Below, piece by piece: positions 1 through 7,735 of a stretch of DNA of 13,692 bases; the first letter of the stretch is position 1; every line of letters starts with the position of its first letter. Source of the stretch: Phoronis ovalis (Eukaryota; Phoronida; Phoronidae); contig JAOXYB010036762.1 of assembly GCA_028565635.1 (NCBI GenBank), forward strand, positions 1-13,692, given 5' to 3'. The position numbers and the translations under genes are program-made. The notes under the pieces are model-generated. The model was not told where the DNA came from, ran no database searches, and saw nothing but the letters and a program-made list of their open reading frames with translations.

Positions 1-247
1 GTGTGCAACCTGGCCTTTGCTAAAAGGCGCTTGTAGTTAAGATCAACACAGGAAGACATCTAATTTCTCATCTATTCAACATTTTCAGATGGAAATAGAA
101 TGACCACTTGTTATACATCTCTCATGCATGATCAAAACCACACAGAAAATAAACCTATTAAACTTCTACTTTTTAATGACAGCAATATTGTGATCTAACA
201 CAAATCATGTTGCATGAAATGCCTAATCATTTATATACTTATTTCAG
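1..247. other. Intron sequence at window edge, no exon seen
   Basis: This stretch ends in a splice acceptor (ATTTCAG, AG at 246-247) in front of the first recognisable SLC22 exon. I looked for the SLC22 exon that normally precedes it, in the large cytosolic loop between helices 6 and 7, and saw no convincing match. I therefore read this as intron, with the earlier exons upstream of the window. Confidence 0.6.
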
Positions 248-324
248 AAAACAAAGGTGACCCTTATGAAGCTGACAAAGTCTGACACTATGGTCATCAT
301 AACAATGATTAGTTGCTATATGTG
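248..324 (+). CDS. SLC22 exon a (start of TM7)
   Basis: This 77-nt exon starts in phase 0 after ATTTCAG and ends in front of GTGAGT (325-330), leaving two bases (TG) of a codon completed by the G at 1498 to give Trp. It reads KTKVTLMKLTKSDTMVII followed by TMISCYMW. It matches the segment just before and within helix 7 of OCTN proteins (basic loop, then hydrophobic helix). It is too short for simple ORF finding. The exact phase match to the next exon is the main support. Confidence 0.82.
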
Positions 325-3300
325 GTGAGTGAGTAAACTATATTTACCTGTCACATGATTGTGTAATTTTTAAGGAAGCCATTTTTGGTAGAAACTCGCA
401 TTTTCTCAACATGTCCACTTCACAAAAATGTAACTTCAACACCCCTTCAGATACAAAGTTGATCCTTGGTCAAAATTAACTTCAAATAGAGATCTCCAAA
501 ATGGTGTTTCAGATTTTTAAAATTTTGTATCATTCAAAAATTATCACTTTCCAAAATTCAACTACCAACATTTTTTCTATATCTTTCACCCTGAGTGTCA
601 GAGCCTATAAACTTCCACTAGAATGTTTAAAATTTTCATATTTTATGATTTCTTACCTCTCAAATTTTATGTTTTTAATCTTAGTTTCATTTATAGACTC
701 TGAAATAACTCGAACCTAACCCCTGCCCATCAATCAAATTGAAACGCTACCCAAATAAAGTAGCCAATCATAACATATGGCATAATTTCTAACAACCAAC
801 CAATGAAATAGTTAGCTTATAAGAAGGACCTGTTTGCCACGTGCTCTTCCCTCATGCACTGCTTCGTAATAACTCATCGTCTCTATATAAAAAATTGGTT
901 CTCACGAGTTCTCATTGGTTGTCACTTGCTTCTAGTTCTTTAAGCATATCCAGGCAGAAGATCAAACGCCTGAATGAGTTGTTTCAAGAGTCTATAAACG
1001 AAGTCACGATAAGATATAAAATTTGAATTTAGAGGTAAGAAGCTATAAAAGATGAAAGTTAAACGATATAAGCTGAGATTTATAGGCTCTGACACTCAGG
1101 CTGATATCTTTAGAAGCACATCATCTCAGAACAAAATCTGAGATATAAAAATCAGTTCCTAGTTGAAAGTTAATTTTTGGCCAAATTTTAGCTTAGTGTC
1201 TGCAGGGCAGAAAAGTAAAGGATTTTTCATAATCCTTAAGTTAATACCTTTCCAAAAATGTATACTTTTATTAGTCTATTTTTTCATTAAACTGTCCAAA
1301 CGGGTTTTGCCACGTCAAAATGTGCTTTTATTACGATATTCTATTAAATATTTAGGTTCAATATGTTTATAATGCTTTTCATTATATATATGCATTATTC
1401 TTGAAATTCTTATTCAACATATCATAGTTTTCTATTACTTTATTGCAGCAGTGTTATTTTCAGTCACTAGAAATATAAACACTATCTTATTTTTTAGGGC
1501 TGCGTGCAATCTAATATTTTTTGGACTTTCTTACAACACATCTAATCTTGCTGGAGATCCCTACTTGAATTTTATTATCTCTGGCATAGTAGAAGTGCCG
1601 GCATATGGAGTCCAATGGTTTATGCTTCCAAGGTTAGGCAAGCGTTGGACCGTATTTACGACGTTTATGTTATCTGGGGTAGCTCTTCTTGCAACACTTC
1701 CAGTTCCTCCGGGTATGTGAAAAATTAAATTGTTAAAAAATTGCTTTATTTTGTATATTATTCTGTTGCAATAGTAATTACAACAATTATTTTACAGAAA
1801 CCTAATGTACCACTGTCAACAAATAAAATTACATAATCCTGCTTAACAGATTCATTACATTTTTATTATAAATGGCTGAAATAAGTTAATCTATACTTAT
1901 AGTGAATATTGTTCAGCACAATTTTGTTCACCCTTTATACTTTAAGTTAAATTTTAGGTAATTTAAATGAAAAGATATAAACACAAGGTTTTCATATTTA
2001 CAAAGTATACAACTCATTTGTTTCTGAATCTGTAATTTCTAAGAGATTATGTGACTTATATGGTTTTTAAAAATAAAAACCGCCCTACCGACTCAGTTTT
2101 TGAGGGTTTTCGCTTGTTAAACAACTTTTATTTTTAGTGTGGCCTTAATGTAAAATTCAAAAGAAAAGTCAAAAACTAAACTTTCCACAAGGATTCTTTA
2201 CATATTTAGCTACAAAACGGTATCTCAGTTTTTAGAAATGTTACTTTGTTCAAAAGATAAGATGTTATTAACTTTATGCATCAGAAAAAATCAACAAAAT
2301 TAAAGGCGAAAATTTTGAAAATTCTCATTTTTGAACCAGTTAAAATATAATTTTGCAGCTATATATGTAAGGAATATGTACTAAAAGCTTCCACCATGTA
2401 GTATGAAAAGACTTGTATTCTTTTGAACTTAATGTTTTAAAAATTTAACGTTTTATCCCAAAATGGAAACCATACTAGTTGACATATCACCCACTCAGAC
2501 AAAACTATGTAACAAATTTAAGAAGTTTAAGTTGTATACTTTCAAATTATATTATACTTCTGTTTTTCTTTTCATTTAATTACTTTAATTTAAAGTATAA
2601 ACTGTGAATAAATTGCGCCGAACAATATTCGCTACCTTAAATTTATAAACTGTTTCATATGCATTGAATATTTTTAGAAAACAAGTCAGTATACCTGTTA
2701 ATTAAATTTTATAAAATGTTTTGTATGCAGCACATATTTTCAGAAAACAAGTTAATCTAGTAGCTTCGTTTGTTTAAACTTAATAAAATGTTTCATTTTA
2801 CTAAGTATTCTAATGTTGAGTTATAACAATTTGAAACAAGGCTACTTAATAAACTCCAGATTCCTGTGAAAGCATTCACATAAAAAACATGTCATGAACT
2901 AATAATCAATTTTTATTGTATCTTCAGAACATGCCATAGCGACCACTGTTTTAGCTATGATAGGTAAATTTGCTGCTTCCATCGTTTTTGGTAGTATTTA
3001 CATTTATACACCAGAAATGTATCCCACTCTATATAGATCTACAGGGCTTGGAATGAGCTCCATGGCAGGTCGTATCGGAGGCATAGCTGCACCATACATG
3101 GCACTTCTGGTAGGCAAAATCAAAAGATTTTTGCAGACATGAATGATAAAATATAGTTATTGCTGATTTCTAAACAAATTGTGGTAGCTACAATAATTGT
3201 AGGTACCACCAACATTTATAAGCCATCTCTTTAGTTAAATTCAAAGAATAATTTCTCACAAGAATTGCCAAAATTATTAAATCCATTTTGAAGTTATGGG

Positions 3301-4829
3301 CATTTATGCCGTTAAAGTTTTATTACCCATAATGCAATTTGTACTGACATTAGAGATGCATGCATTTGTATGGTAAGACTGTAAAATCATTTATATTTTA
3401 TTTCTCGGGCAGTGATATGCTGCTGAAATGTAATACTTTTGTGAAAGTATATTTTAAGGATATTTAAAGTTAATAACTGCATTTTGGTACAGTTATTGGT
3501 GTGGACGTGTATCAGTGAAAATATATTTTTGCAAACCTTGTTCACCTCTGATGTCATCAGGACTTTGCAATATGGGTAATAAAGGTTATAGTGACAGCTT
3601 CCGGAGACACCAACACAGCGGCCTATAACTTAACAATGGATTGAGCAATTTTGATAATTCTTTTTGGAAATTATTCTTTTAAGATGTATGTAAGTGAATA
3701 GTTTATGTCATGTTACATGTATAATCAGTCACACATTTGGTGGCTTGTTTGGTAGCTTCATTATTTTCAGAAGGTATGTTTGTGTATCATTTTTTATCTG
3801 TTTAGTTGCATAGTATAGCACAATAATAGCACTTCTGATGAGCAAACTAAATATATATGCAGTACATATGGATTGAGCATAATGTGTAACAGGATGTTTA
3901 ATTAAATAAATACATATTGAGAATGTGCATTTCATATTGATCAACTAGTTTATACATGCAGTTCATTCCATGCTATAGACTTATAAAGACTTAATTTGCA
4001 GAACGCTGTTAATGTTGACAGAGTGTAGAGCTAGTTTTGCAGCAGCTGACTATTTTAGCTACCACCTGAGGCACAGACTCTTTGCAAGAAGCAGGCTCAA
4101 TTGTCTGGCCATATTTTCTAAGGGTACATGGCATACCACATCGGTAAAACAGTCTCTGGAAAGAATTTGTTACTAGAAGTATAAAGAATTAATTCCAGAT
4201 AATAATAATAATAATAATAATAATGTAAGCCCTTGCTTAGTTAGGTGTCTGTTACCAGCAAAAAAAAAAGTAATGAAAGTACTCTCCTATTATAGGGAAC
4301 TGTGACAAGCCCTGAAATACCTCTAGTTATTTTTGGCATATCATCAACAATAGCTGCATTAAGCGCTCTACTTTTACCAGAAACAGACAAAATGATTCTA
4401 CCGGAAACATTGGACGATGTTCATCAATTCCAAGAGAACATGTTCTCATGTGGTGAAAGGTAGTTTATGATACAAATTCTGGAGAGTCTATTTACTAACA
4501 TAATTTCATAAAATTGTGAGATTTATGTTTTAGCACAGTCAGTCTTTAATAATTTATATATGGAAAACCTTCTCCCTGCACTTTAATTTAAGTACCTGCA
4601 TGATAATTTATGCATGTTCTTTATAATTTTGTCATTCTATTAACTTGGTAAACTATACATTCGGTGAGTTGTAAACAACTCCAATGAAATACAAACTTGC
4701 TACAATTTTAGGAAACATGCAGCCAAACCAGTCTCAAATACTGATGAAGAAAACAGCAACGAAATGGCTGCAAGGAATACCTTGTTGATAAAGGATAGTG
4801 GTGATATCACTGATGAACAAGTTTTGTAG
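248..4829 (+). CDS. SLC22-family (OCTN-like) solute carrier, 3' part of gene, five exons
   Basis: The spliced reading is join(<248..324, 1498..1712, 2928..3109, 4296..4459, 4712..4829). The phases agree at every junction (W, E and R codons are split; one junction is phase 0). The result is 756 nt, or 251 residues plus a TAG stop. The family is major facilitator superfamily SLC22, which carries organic cations, zwitterions (carnitine) or anions across the plasma membrane. Seen in the sequence: TM7 at about residues 15-36; TM8 in the stretch containing YLNFIISGIVEVPAY; the short charged loop RLGKRW between TM8 and TM9 (GRR-like in the family); TM10; the family signature YTPEMYPTLYRSTGLG; TM11; TM12; then the paired LPET...LPET motif that closes SLC22 transporters. 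A hydrophilic tail of about 50 residues, rich in D, E, N and K, ends the protein. By recall it lies closest to the SLC22A4/A5/A15/A16 branch. Substrate cannot be assigned. The N-terminal half (TM1-6 and the large extracellular loop) is outside the window. No frame break is seen, so the gene looks functional. Confidence 0.93.
380..1260. repeat. Foldback 1: imperfect inverted repeat in SLC22 intron (325-1497)
   Basis: Left arm about 380-712, right arm about 975-1260 in reverse. The best block is exact over 22 bases: 589-610 pairs with the reverse complement of 1079-1100. Other clear matches are TTCTTACCTCT (650s) against AGAGGTAAGAA (1030s), and TTATAGACTCT (691 on) against AGAGTCTATAA (988 on). 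Arms are diverged, with small indels. Short open frames at 501-719 and 841-1026 lie inside it and resemble no protein. The structure is best read as an old foldback-type DNA element or an inverted duplication. No target duplication was identified. Confidence 0.8.
764..918. promoter_or_regulatory. Symmetric CCAAT/TATA-like cluster around an E-box at the centre of foldback 1
   Basis: Plus-strand CCAAT lies at 764-768 and 800-804, followed by TTATAAG near 817. On the other strand CCAAT lies at 918-914 and 898-894, followed by a TATATA box at 890-884. CACGTG sits at 838-843, close to the dyad centre of the flanking arms (about 844). The two halves mirror each other. Whether this is a working promoter of a transposon, a bidirectional regulatory element, or chance in AT-rich DNA cannot be decided from sequence. 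Confidence 0.25.
1498..1712 (+). CDS. SLC22 exon b (TM7-TM9)
   Basis: Acceptor TTTTTTAG ends at 1497 and donor GTATGT begins at 1713. The exon encodes 71 whole codons, including GLSYNTSNLAGDPYLNF and SGIVEVPAY, then RLGKRW and a hydrophobic helix ending in LPVPP. The N-T-x-N-L-x-G-D block followed by the VE(V/I)PAY motif is highly typical of SLC22 helices 7-8. The open frame runs upstream to 1451, but that part is intron. Confidence 0.94.
1904..2630. repeat. Foldback 2: imperfect inverted repeat in SLC22 intron (1713-2927)
   Basis: Left arm about 1904-2066, right arm about 2467-2630. The outer ends match as GAATATTGTTC (1904-1914) against GAACAATATTC (2620-2630). Matching continues with TATACTTTAA, AATTTAAATGAAAAG-like and AAGTATACAACT blocks in the same order on the opposite strand. 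The unpaired centre (about 2067-2466) has no recognisable protein. The arms are unrelated by eye to those of the other foldbacks. Confidence 0.78.
2641..2755. repeat. Degenerate tandem duplication, about 66-base unit
   Basis: Two adjacent copies share the order TTTATAAA, TG or GTTTCATATGCA-like text, ATATTTT(T/C)AGAAAACAAGT (2641-2688 and 2707-2755). A weaker third copy may continue to about 2815. It lies immediately outside the right arm of foldback 2 in the same intron. Confidence 0.55.
2928..3109 (+). CDS. SLC22 exon c (TM10-TM11)
   Basis: Acceptor TATCTTCAG ends at 2927 and donor GTAGGC begins at 3110. The exon supplies two bases of a Glu codon and 60 codons. It holds TM10 (AMIGKFAASIVFGSIYIY), the strongest SLC22 signature YTPEMYPTLYRSTGLG, and TM11 (SSMAGRIGGIAAPYMALL). 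It ends in phase 0. Confidence 0.95.
3243..3679. repeat. Foldback 3: imperfect inverted repeat in SLC22 intron (3110-4295)
   Basis: Left arm about 3243-3340, right arm about 3562-3679. Outer ends AAAGAATAATTT against AAATTATTCTTT (3668-3679). Next come AAGAATT and AAATCCATT-like blocks, then TTATTACCCATA at about 3320 against TATGGGTAATAA at about 3571. Weaker matching may continue inward. The right arm carries about 20 extra bases. There is no protein signal inside. Confidence 0.78.
3472..3497. repeat. Perfect 8-bp hairpin at the centre of foldback 3
   Basis: AATAACTG (3472-3479) and CAGTTATT (3490-3497) are perfect inverted copies with a 10-base loop. A second short palindrome, TACTTT-TGTG-AAAGTA, lies at 3434-3449. 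Both fall close to the dyad centre (about 3461) of foldback 3. Confidence 0.6.
4199..4224. repeat. (ATA)n microsatellite
   Basis: About eight uninterrupted AAT/ATA units. A run of ten A lies at 4260-4269, shortly before the acceptor of SLC22 exon d. Confidence 0.95.
4296..4459 (+). CDS. SLC22 exon d (TM12 and LPET motifs)
   Basis: Acceptor CTATTATAG ends at 4295 and donor GTAGTT begins at 4460. The exon encodes 54 codons plus two bases. TM12 is about PLVIFGISSTIAALSALLL. It is followed by PETDKMILPETLDDV, the doubled PET motif that marks the end of the membrane domain in SLC22 transporters. Confidence 0.93.
4712..4829 (+). CDS. SLC22 last exon (cytosolic tail)
   Basis: Acceptor CAATTTTAG ends at 4711. 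One base completes an Arg codon, then 38 codons lead to TAG at 4827-4829. The tail is hydrophilic (KHAAKPVSNTDEENSNE near its start, DITDEQVL at its end), as expected for the cytosolic C-terminus. Sequence similarity alone would not identify it. The matching phase and the absence of any other in-frame acceptor nearby support it. Confidence 0.82.
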
Positions 4830-4995
4830 ATTTTACAGGACAACATATGCAAAGCATAAGTCAATTTTATCTATATATTCAGATATCAATTTAAAAAGTA
4901 TATACATGCCTTTCCTACTATATCACTTGGTAAAAACTAAATGCTTTGTACTGAAAATTAAGCTGTTATTTGAAATCATGAATATATAAATGTAC

Positions 4996-5193
4996 TCTAA
5001 ATATTATATGCAGCAACAAAAGTATGAAGAAATGATCAACAATCCGCACAACACAGGAAATATGTACCAAATACTACACCAGGAAACTTCCATTGCAAAC
5101 AAGTTAATTTGTACACTTTCTAATCTTCAACAGATGAATTATGCAGCAGGCAGTGTACAAGGAAGACACCTATATCAACCAACTGTCTATTGA
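4996..5193 (+). pseudogene. Possible upstream piece of the RecQ relic
   Basis: The open frame here ends at a TGA at 5191-5193. It contains NNPHNTGNMYQILHQ followed by TSIANKLICTLSNLQQMN. RecQ helicases commonly have a stretch of the type NPxRxNIxY between motifs III and IV, some 35-50 residues before the K-x-I-x-F/Y-C strand of motif IV. Here the same order is seen, with the motif-IV-like KIWTF at 5314. The match is weak and by eye only. The alternative is a chance frame within the SLC22 3' UTR. A splice-acceptor-like TATGCAG stands directly before it. Confidence 0.3.
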
Positions 5194-5294
5194 GACACCA
5201 GATAAGATCGACAAGATAAGACAATAGATCGAGCTCAGCAATACTAAAACAGCTATTAGTTGTCACTGTATCTGTTTCAAGTATGACATTCTGA

Positions 5295-5300
5295 AATAAA
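5295..5300 (+). terminator. Polyadenylation signal AATAAA
   Basis: A canonical AATAAA lies 466 bases after the SLC22 stop, with a TG-containing stretch just downstream. It is the first canonical hexamer on this strand after the stop that I noticed. In AT-rich DNA such a hexamer is common, so the assignment is tentative. Confidence 0.45.
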
Positions 5301-5301
5301 T

Positions 5302-5881
5302 GTGAATGAGCATAAAATATGGACTTTTGCTACATTTATGCCAATTATAGAAATTTCTTTATACTATGTATGTTTTTGTTCAAAATTTTTGAATGATGGT
5401 CAAAATATTATCAATAAAAGAGCAGGTGGCATAAATGATGATAGAAACAGATTTTTTGCCAGGTTTCTTAGCAAAAGTTATAATGAAATACAGGAAACTG
5501 TAATTAATAAGTCATTTAGCAAAGTGATGGAATAGTTCAGGTAGGGTTTTGTACAACTGCATTTAGTATGGGGGTTGATTGCCAAAGAGTATATATTAAT
5601 GTGATATGCTATGGACCAGCAAATCAGCCAGATAATTATCTGCAAGAAACCGGTCGGGCTGGCCGAGACACGTCTCAAATATCCCATGCAGCAGTACTAA
5701 AATATCCGAGATATCTGTGTCTAGAAATATTTCCCTCTGTATGGAAAACTATTGTAAATACACTTCTATTTGTTGGCGAACATTACTGTTGAAGGAGTTT
5801 GTAGATTATGTGACACCAAATACTCTCCTGCATAGTTGTTGTGATGTATGTGGCAAACACTGCAATTGTACTTCTGACTGA
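5302..5881 (+). pseudogene. RecQ-type DNA helicase relic (helicase C-terminal domain and zinc-binding start)
   Basis: Three frames must be read in succession. Frame 1 (5302 to about 5525) ends in RNRFFARFLSKSYNEIQ and ETVINKSFSK. Frame 2 (from 5526) reads DGIVQVGFCTTAFSMGVD, then YGPANQPDNYLQETGRAGRD. This is RecQ helicase motif V and motif VI (QETGRAGRD with the arginine finger). Frame 3 (about 5768-5881) reads ICWRTLLLKEF, then CCDVCGKHCNC, the cysteine-rich start of the RecQ zinc-binding domain. It stops at TGA 5879-5881. Each frame change costs one or two bases. The N-terminal helicase domain (motifs I-III, Walker A, DEAH) is missing. RecQ enzymes unwind DNA 3' to 5' using ATP, but this copy cannot make a working enzyme. 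It is probably debris of a repeated or transposon-borne RecQ gene rather than the cell's own RECQL, BLM or WRN, which is an inference from its THAP neighbours and decay. Confidence 0.85.
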
Positions 5882-6348
5882 AAATTATTCATAATCACAG
5901 GAGTAAAAAAAAAAAAAGAAAGTTGTAGAATTCAACCAGAACCATAAGCTTTCACCTACATATTCATCATTGGATGTTGTTTTGTTTAGAGTGTTCATAA
6001 ATCTGGTCCAGTCTACGGGCAGATTGCTCCCTTTGTTGCGTATTGCCCTCATTCTCAGCCCAAAGTCGGCTTATTGCCACTCGCCTTGTAAGTGACAGTT
6101 AGTGTCACTGGTACCACCTATTGGGAATACCAAGAACTAACAGAGCAAAAGCATTTTGCCGTTTAGTAAAATATTTTTTTCTTTTACAAATACATAGATA
6201 CTCTTTTGCCTTTTGCTCAACGGAAAATGCTATTATCACCAAAACTTTACATCGGGAAAGAATAACTAGGCAAGTAGCAGACTTTAGTTAGTCAGTGAAA
6301 AGAAAAGTCAAAATGAGGCTTTATTTGAAGATTACATTACAAATAAAA
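5882..6348. other. Gene-free stretch between RecQ and THAP relics
   Basis: No coding signal was recognised on either strand. It contains an A-rich run near 5905-5921 and a short inverted repeat at 6091-6109. The missing last exon(s) of TMEM147 could lie here by position, but I did not find them. Confidence 0.5.
6091..6109. repeat. 7-bp perfect inverted repeat
   Basis: AGTGACA (6091-6097) and TGTCACT (6103-6109) flank a 5-base spacer, immediately followed by GGTACCACC. It could be a terminal or sub-terminal transposon motif, but no partner end was found. Confidence 0.4.
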
Positions 6349-6538
6349 ATGGCATCTAGTGAGTGGAAGAAAGATTCGCGTGTATCTTGCTCTGTTCCAA
6401 CGTGCACAAACAACGGTAGAAAAGATGTAGGTACATTTATCATTTCATAAATTACCCGTTGATAAAGAATTAAGAGAACAATGGATTAGTAAAATTACAT
6501 GCGATCCTGGGTCAAATTCAAAGACGAATACTGTTTAA
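6349..6538 (+). pseudogene. THAP zinc-finger N-terminus, frameshifted relic
   Basis: From the ATG at 6349 the frame reads MASSEWKKDSRVSCSVPTCT and goes on through NNGRKDVG to a TAA at about 6448. One frame over, from about 6431, the text continues as VHLSFHKLPVDKELREQWIS and ends with TAA at 6536-6538. Together these give the start of a THAP domain: C-x4-C pair (CSVPTC), the F-H-x-L/F-P block, then R-x-x-W. The second zinc pair (C-x2-H) and the AVPTIF box are not visible. THAP domains are DNA-binding fingers found in P-element-type transposases and in host proteins derived from them. The frame break and early stop mark this as a pseudogene fragment. Confidence 0.72.
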
Positions 6539-7507
6539 GAAAGTTTGAGAAATTGACCGAGTCATATGATGATCATTAGTTTTATAATTATACTTTATTA
6601 TTATTGCATAATTTTATCATAAAACATTATGTAATTTCATTCATACTAATAGTTAAAAGCATGCTGGGATCATGTGGTGGCTCCACCAAGTACCTCTGAA
6701 TAGTTCAACACTGTATTCCGAAAACATTACACAATCACATTAATCCAATTTTTAGATTGTAATTACAAATGTTATAAATTGCCAAATCTTTGTCAATTAA
6801 ATATATTATAACATATTATATATTTTAAACAGTAGTTATTTCAGTGCTCGTTTTTATCCAAGAATTTCTCGCTATTTCAAGAGAAGATACAAGAAAGTTC
6901 AATGCAGTTCAGAATGAAATATTGTCATTTGCCATGTGCCATCACAATGAAAAATCTAAATTACCTTGTAGTGTCTTTTTATTATTATAACATTTTAGAT
7001 AGTAATACATTATTTATTTATTTCGCACTGAACTATATATGTTTTTTACATTATTTCAATCTTAACTTATAATACAAACAGTCTTCCTGGTTCTCGCTAC
7101 TAGAGACCTGGTTAACGGCTGTATATGGATACTACTAGAATGTAGGTAGATCAGACGTAGCCACTGAGGTTTTATTTCTGCCATGAAGACATGCCAGTTA
7201 ATATGCTGTTACATAGTGCCTATTTGATTTGTTGTTAAAGCAGAATTAAAATAAATTAACATATTGGTACTCTTTTTACACTAAATATCTTCAAATATAA
7301 CAAATAAAAAGTATGATAAAGTGTTACTTCATTTTATAGTCTCATATCGCTAAAAAACTCGTTTAAAAAGTTGTGATTTTCGGGTGTTTCCATGAGTTCG
7401 TACTCGTGTTCGGAATCGGCATTGTATTCGTCACAACATGAACCGCCATTACGGTTTTTGTGCAACACACCATGTCATACCGCTCTGAACTCGATAGAAA
7501 TTTTAAT
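6539..7507. other. AT-rich gap between the two THAP relics
   Basis: No known protein is recognised. One stretch, 6829-6987, stays open for 53 codons after a TTTCAG and reads IQEFLAISREDTRKFNAV, then QNEILSFAMCHHNEK. It has a protein-like composition but I do not recognise it. The rest is low-complexity AT-rich DNA. By position this could be the decayed body of a transposon whose THAP end is at 6349 or 7508. Confidence 0.4.
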
Positions 7508-7735
7508 ATGCCTAGAATCATCGGTCGCCAATGTGTGGCCAGCGGGTGTAGCAACACTAACAAGGACAACGTTAGTGTTCACGATTTTCCGAAAGAGCAG
7601 AAAGGGAGGCAGAAGTGGGTTAAATTCGTGCAAGCTGGGACTAATATAACTAAGAAGAGAGCGTAGTTCACAGCAGCGTCGTCCAGCGTCACAACAACTT
7701 TCCTTTGATGTCCCGAATTTTAGTTCCTGGTTTGG
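7508..7735 (+). pseudogene. Second THAP zinc-finger N-terminus, truncated
   Basis: The frame from the ATG at 7508 (an open extension upstream to 7460 is likely not used) reads MPRIIGRQCVASGCSNTNKD, then NVSVHDFPKEQKGRQKWVKF, and hits TAG at 7664-7666. This is the typical THAP start: M-P-x, the C-x4-C pair, NT, V-S-x-H-x-F-P, then R-x-K-W. It resembles THAP domains of P-type and THAP9-like proteins. After the stop the same frame gives FTAASSSV, which resembles the stretch before the last Cys-x2-His pair, but the zinc ligands C and H are not clear. Base composition (about half GC) is far higher than its surroundings. It differs from the 6349 relic in sequence, so the two are not simple duplicates. 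Confidence 0.72.

Larger units (their letters stand above)
4830..5315 (+). other. Likely SLC22 3' UTR
   Basis: The stretch runs from the TAG stop to just past AATAAA at 5295-5300. It contains two closely spaced GATAAGA words (about 5202-5220). An open frame at about 4996-5193 overlaps it and may be an insertion relic rather than UTR (see separate entry). UTR extent is inferred only from the poly(A) signal. Confidence 0.5.

Noticed and set aside
501-1026. Open frames at 501-719 and 841-1026
   Set aside because: They lie within foldback 1 in an SLC22 intron, and the translations are low-complexity hydrophobic text without motifs.
3729-3944. Minus-strand 71-codon frame
   Set aside because: It is opposite an SLC22 intron, with no motif and composition typical of AT-rich noncoding DNA.
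4798-4989. Plus-strand 63-codon frame overlapping the SLC22 stop
   Set aside because: It is out of frame with the transporter tail and continues into the 3' UTR. The in-frame tail ending at 4829 fits all splice phases.
5478-5687. Minus-strand 69-codon frame
   Set aside because: It is antisense to the RecQ motif V-VI region, which has a much stronger reading on the plus strand.
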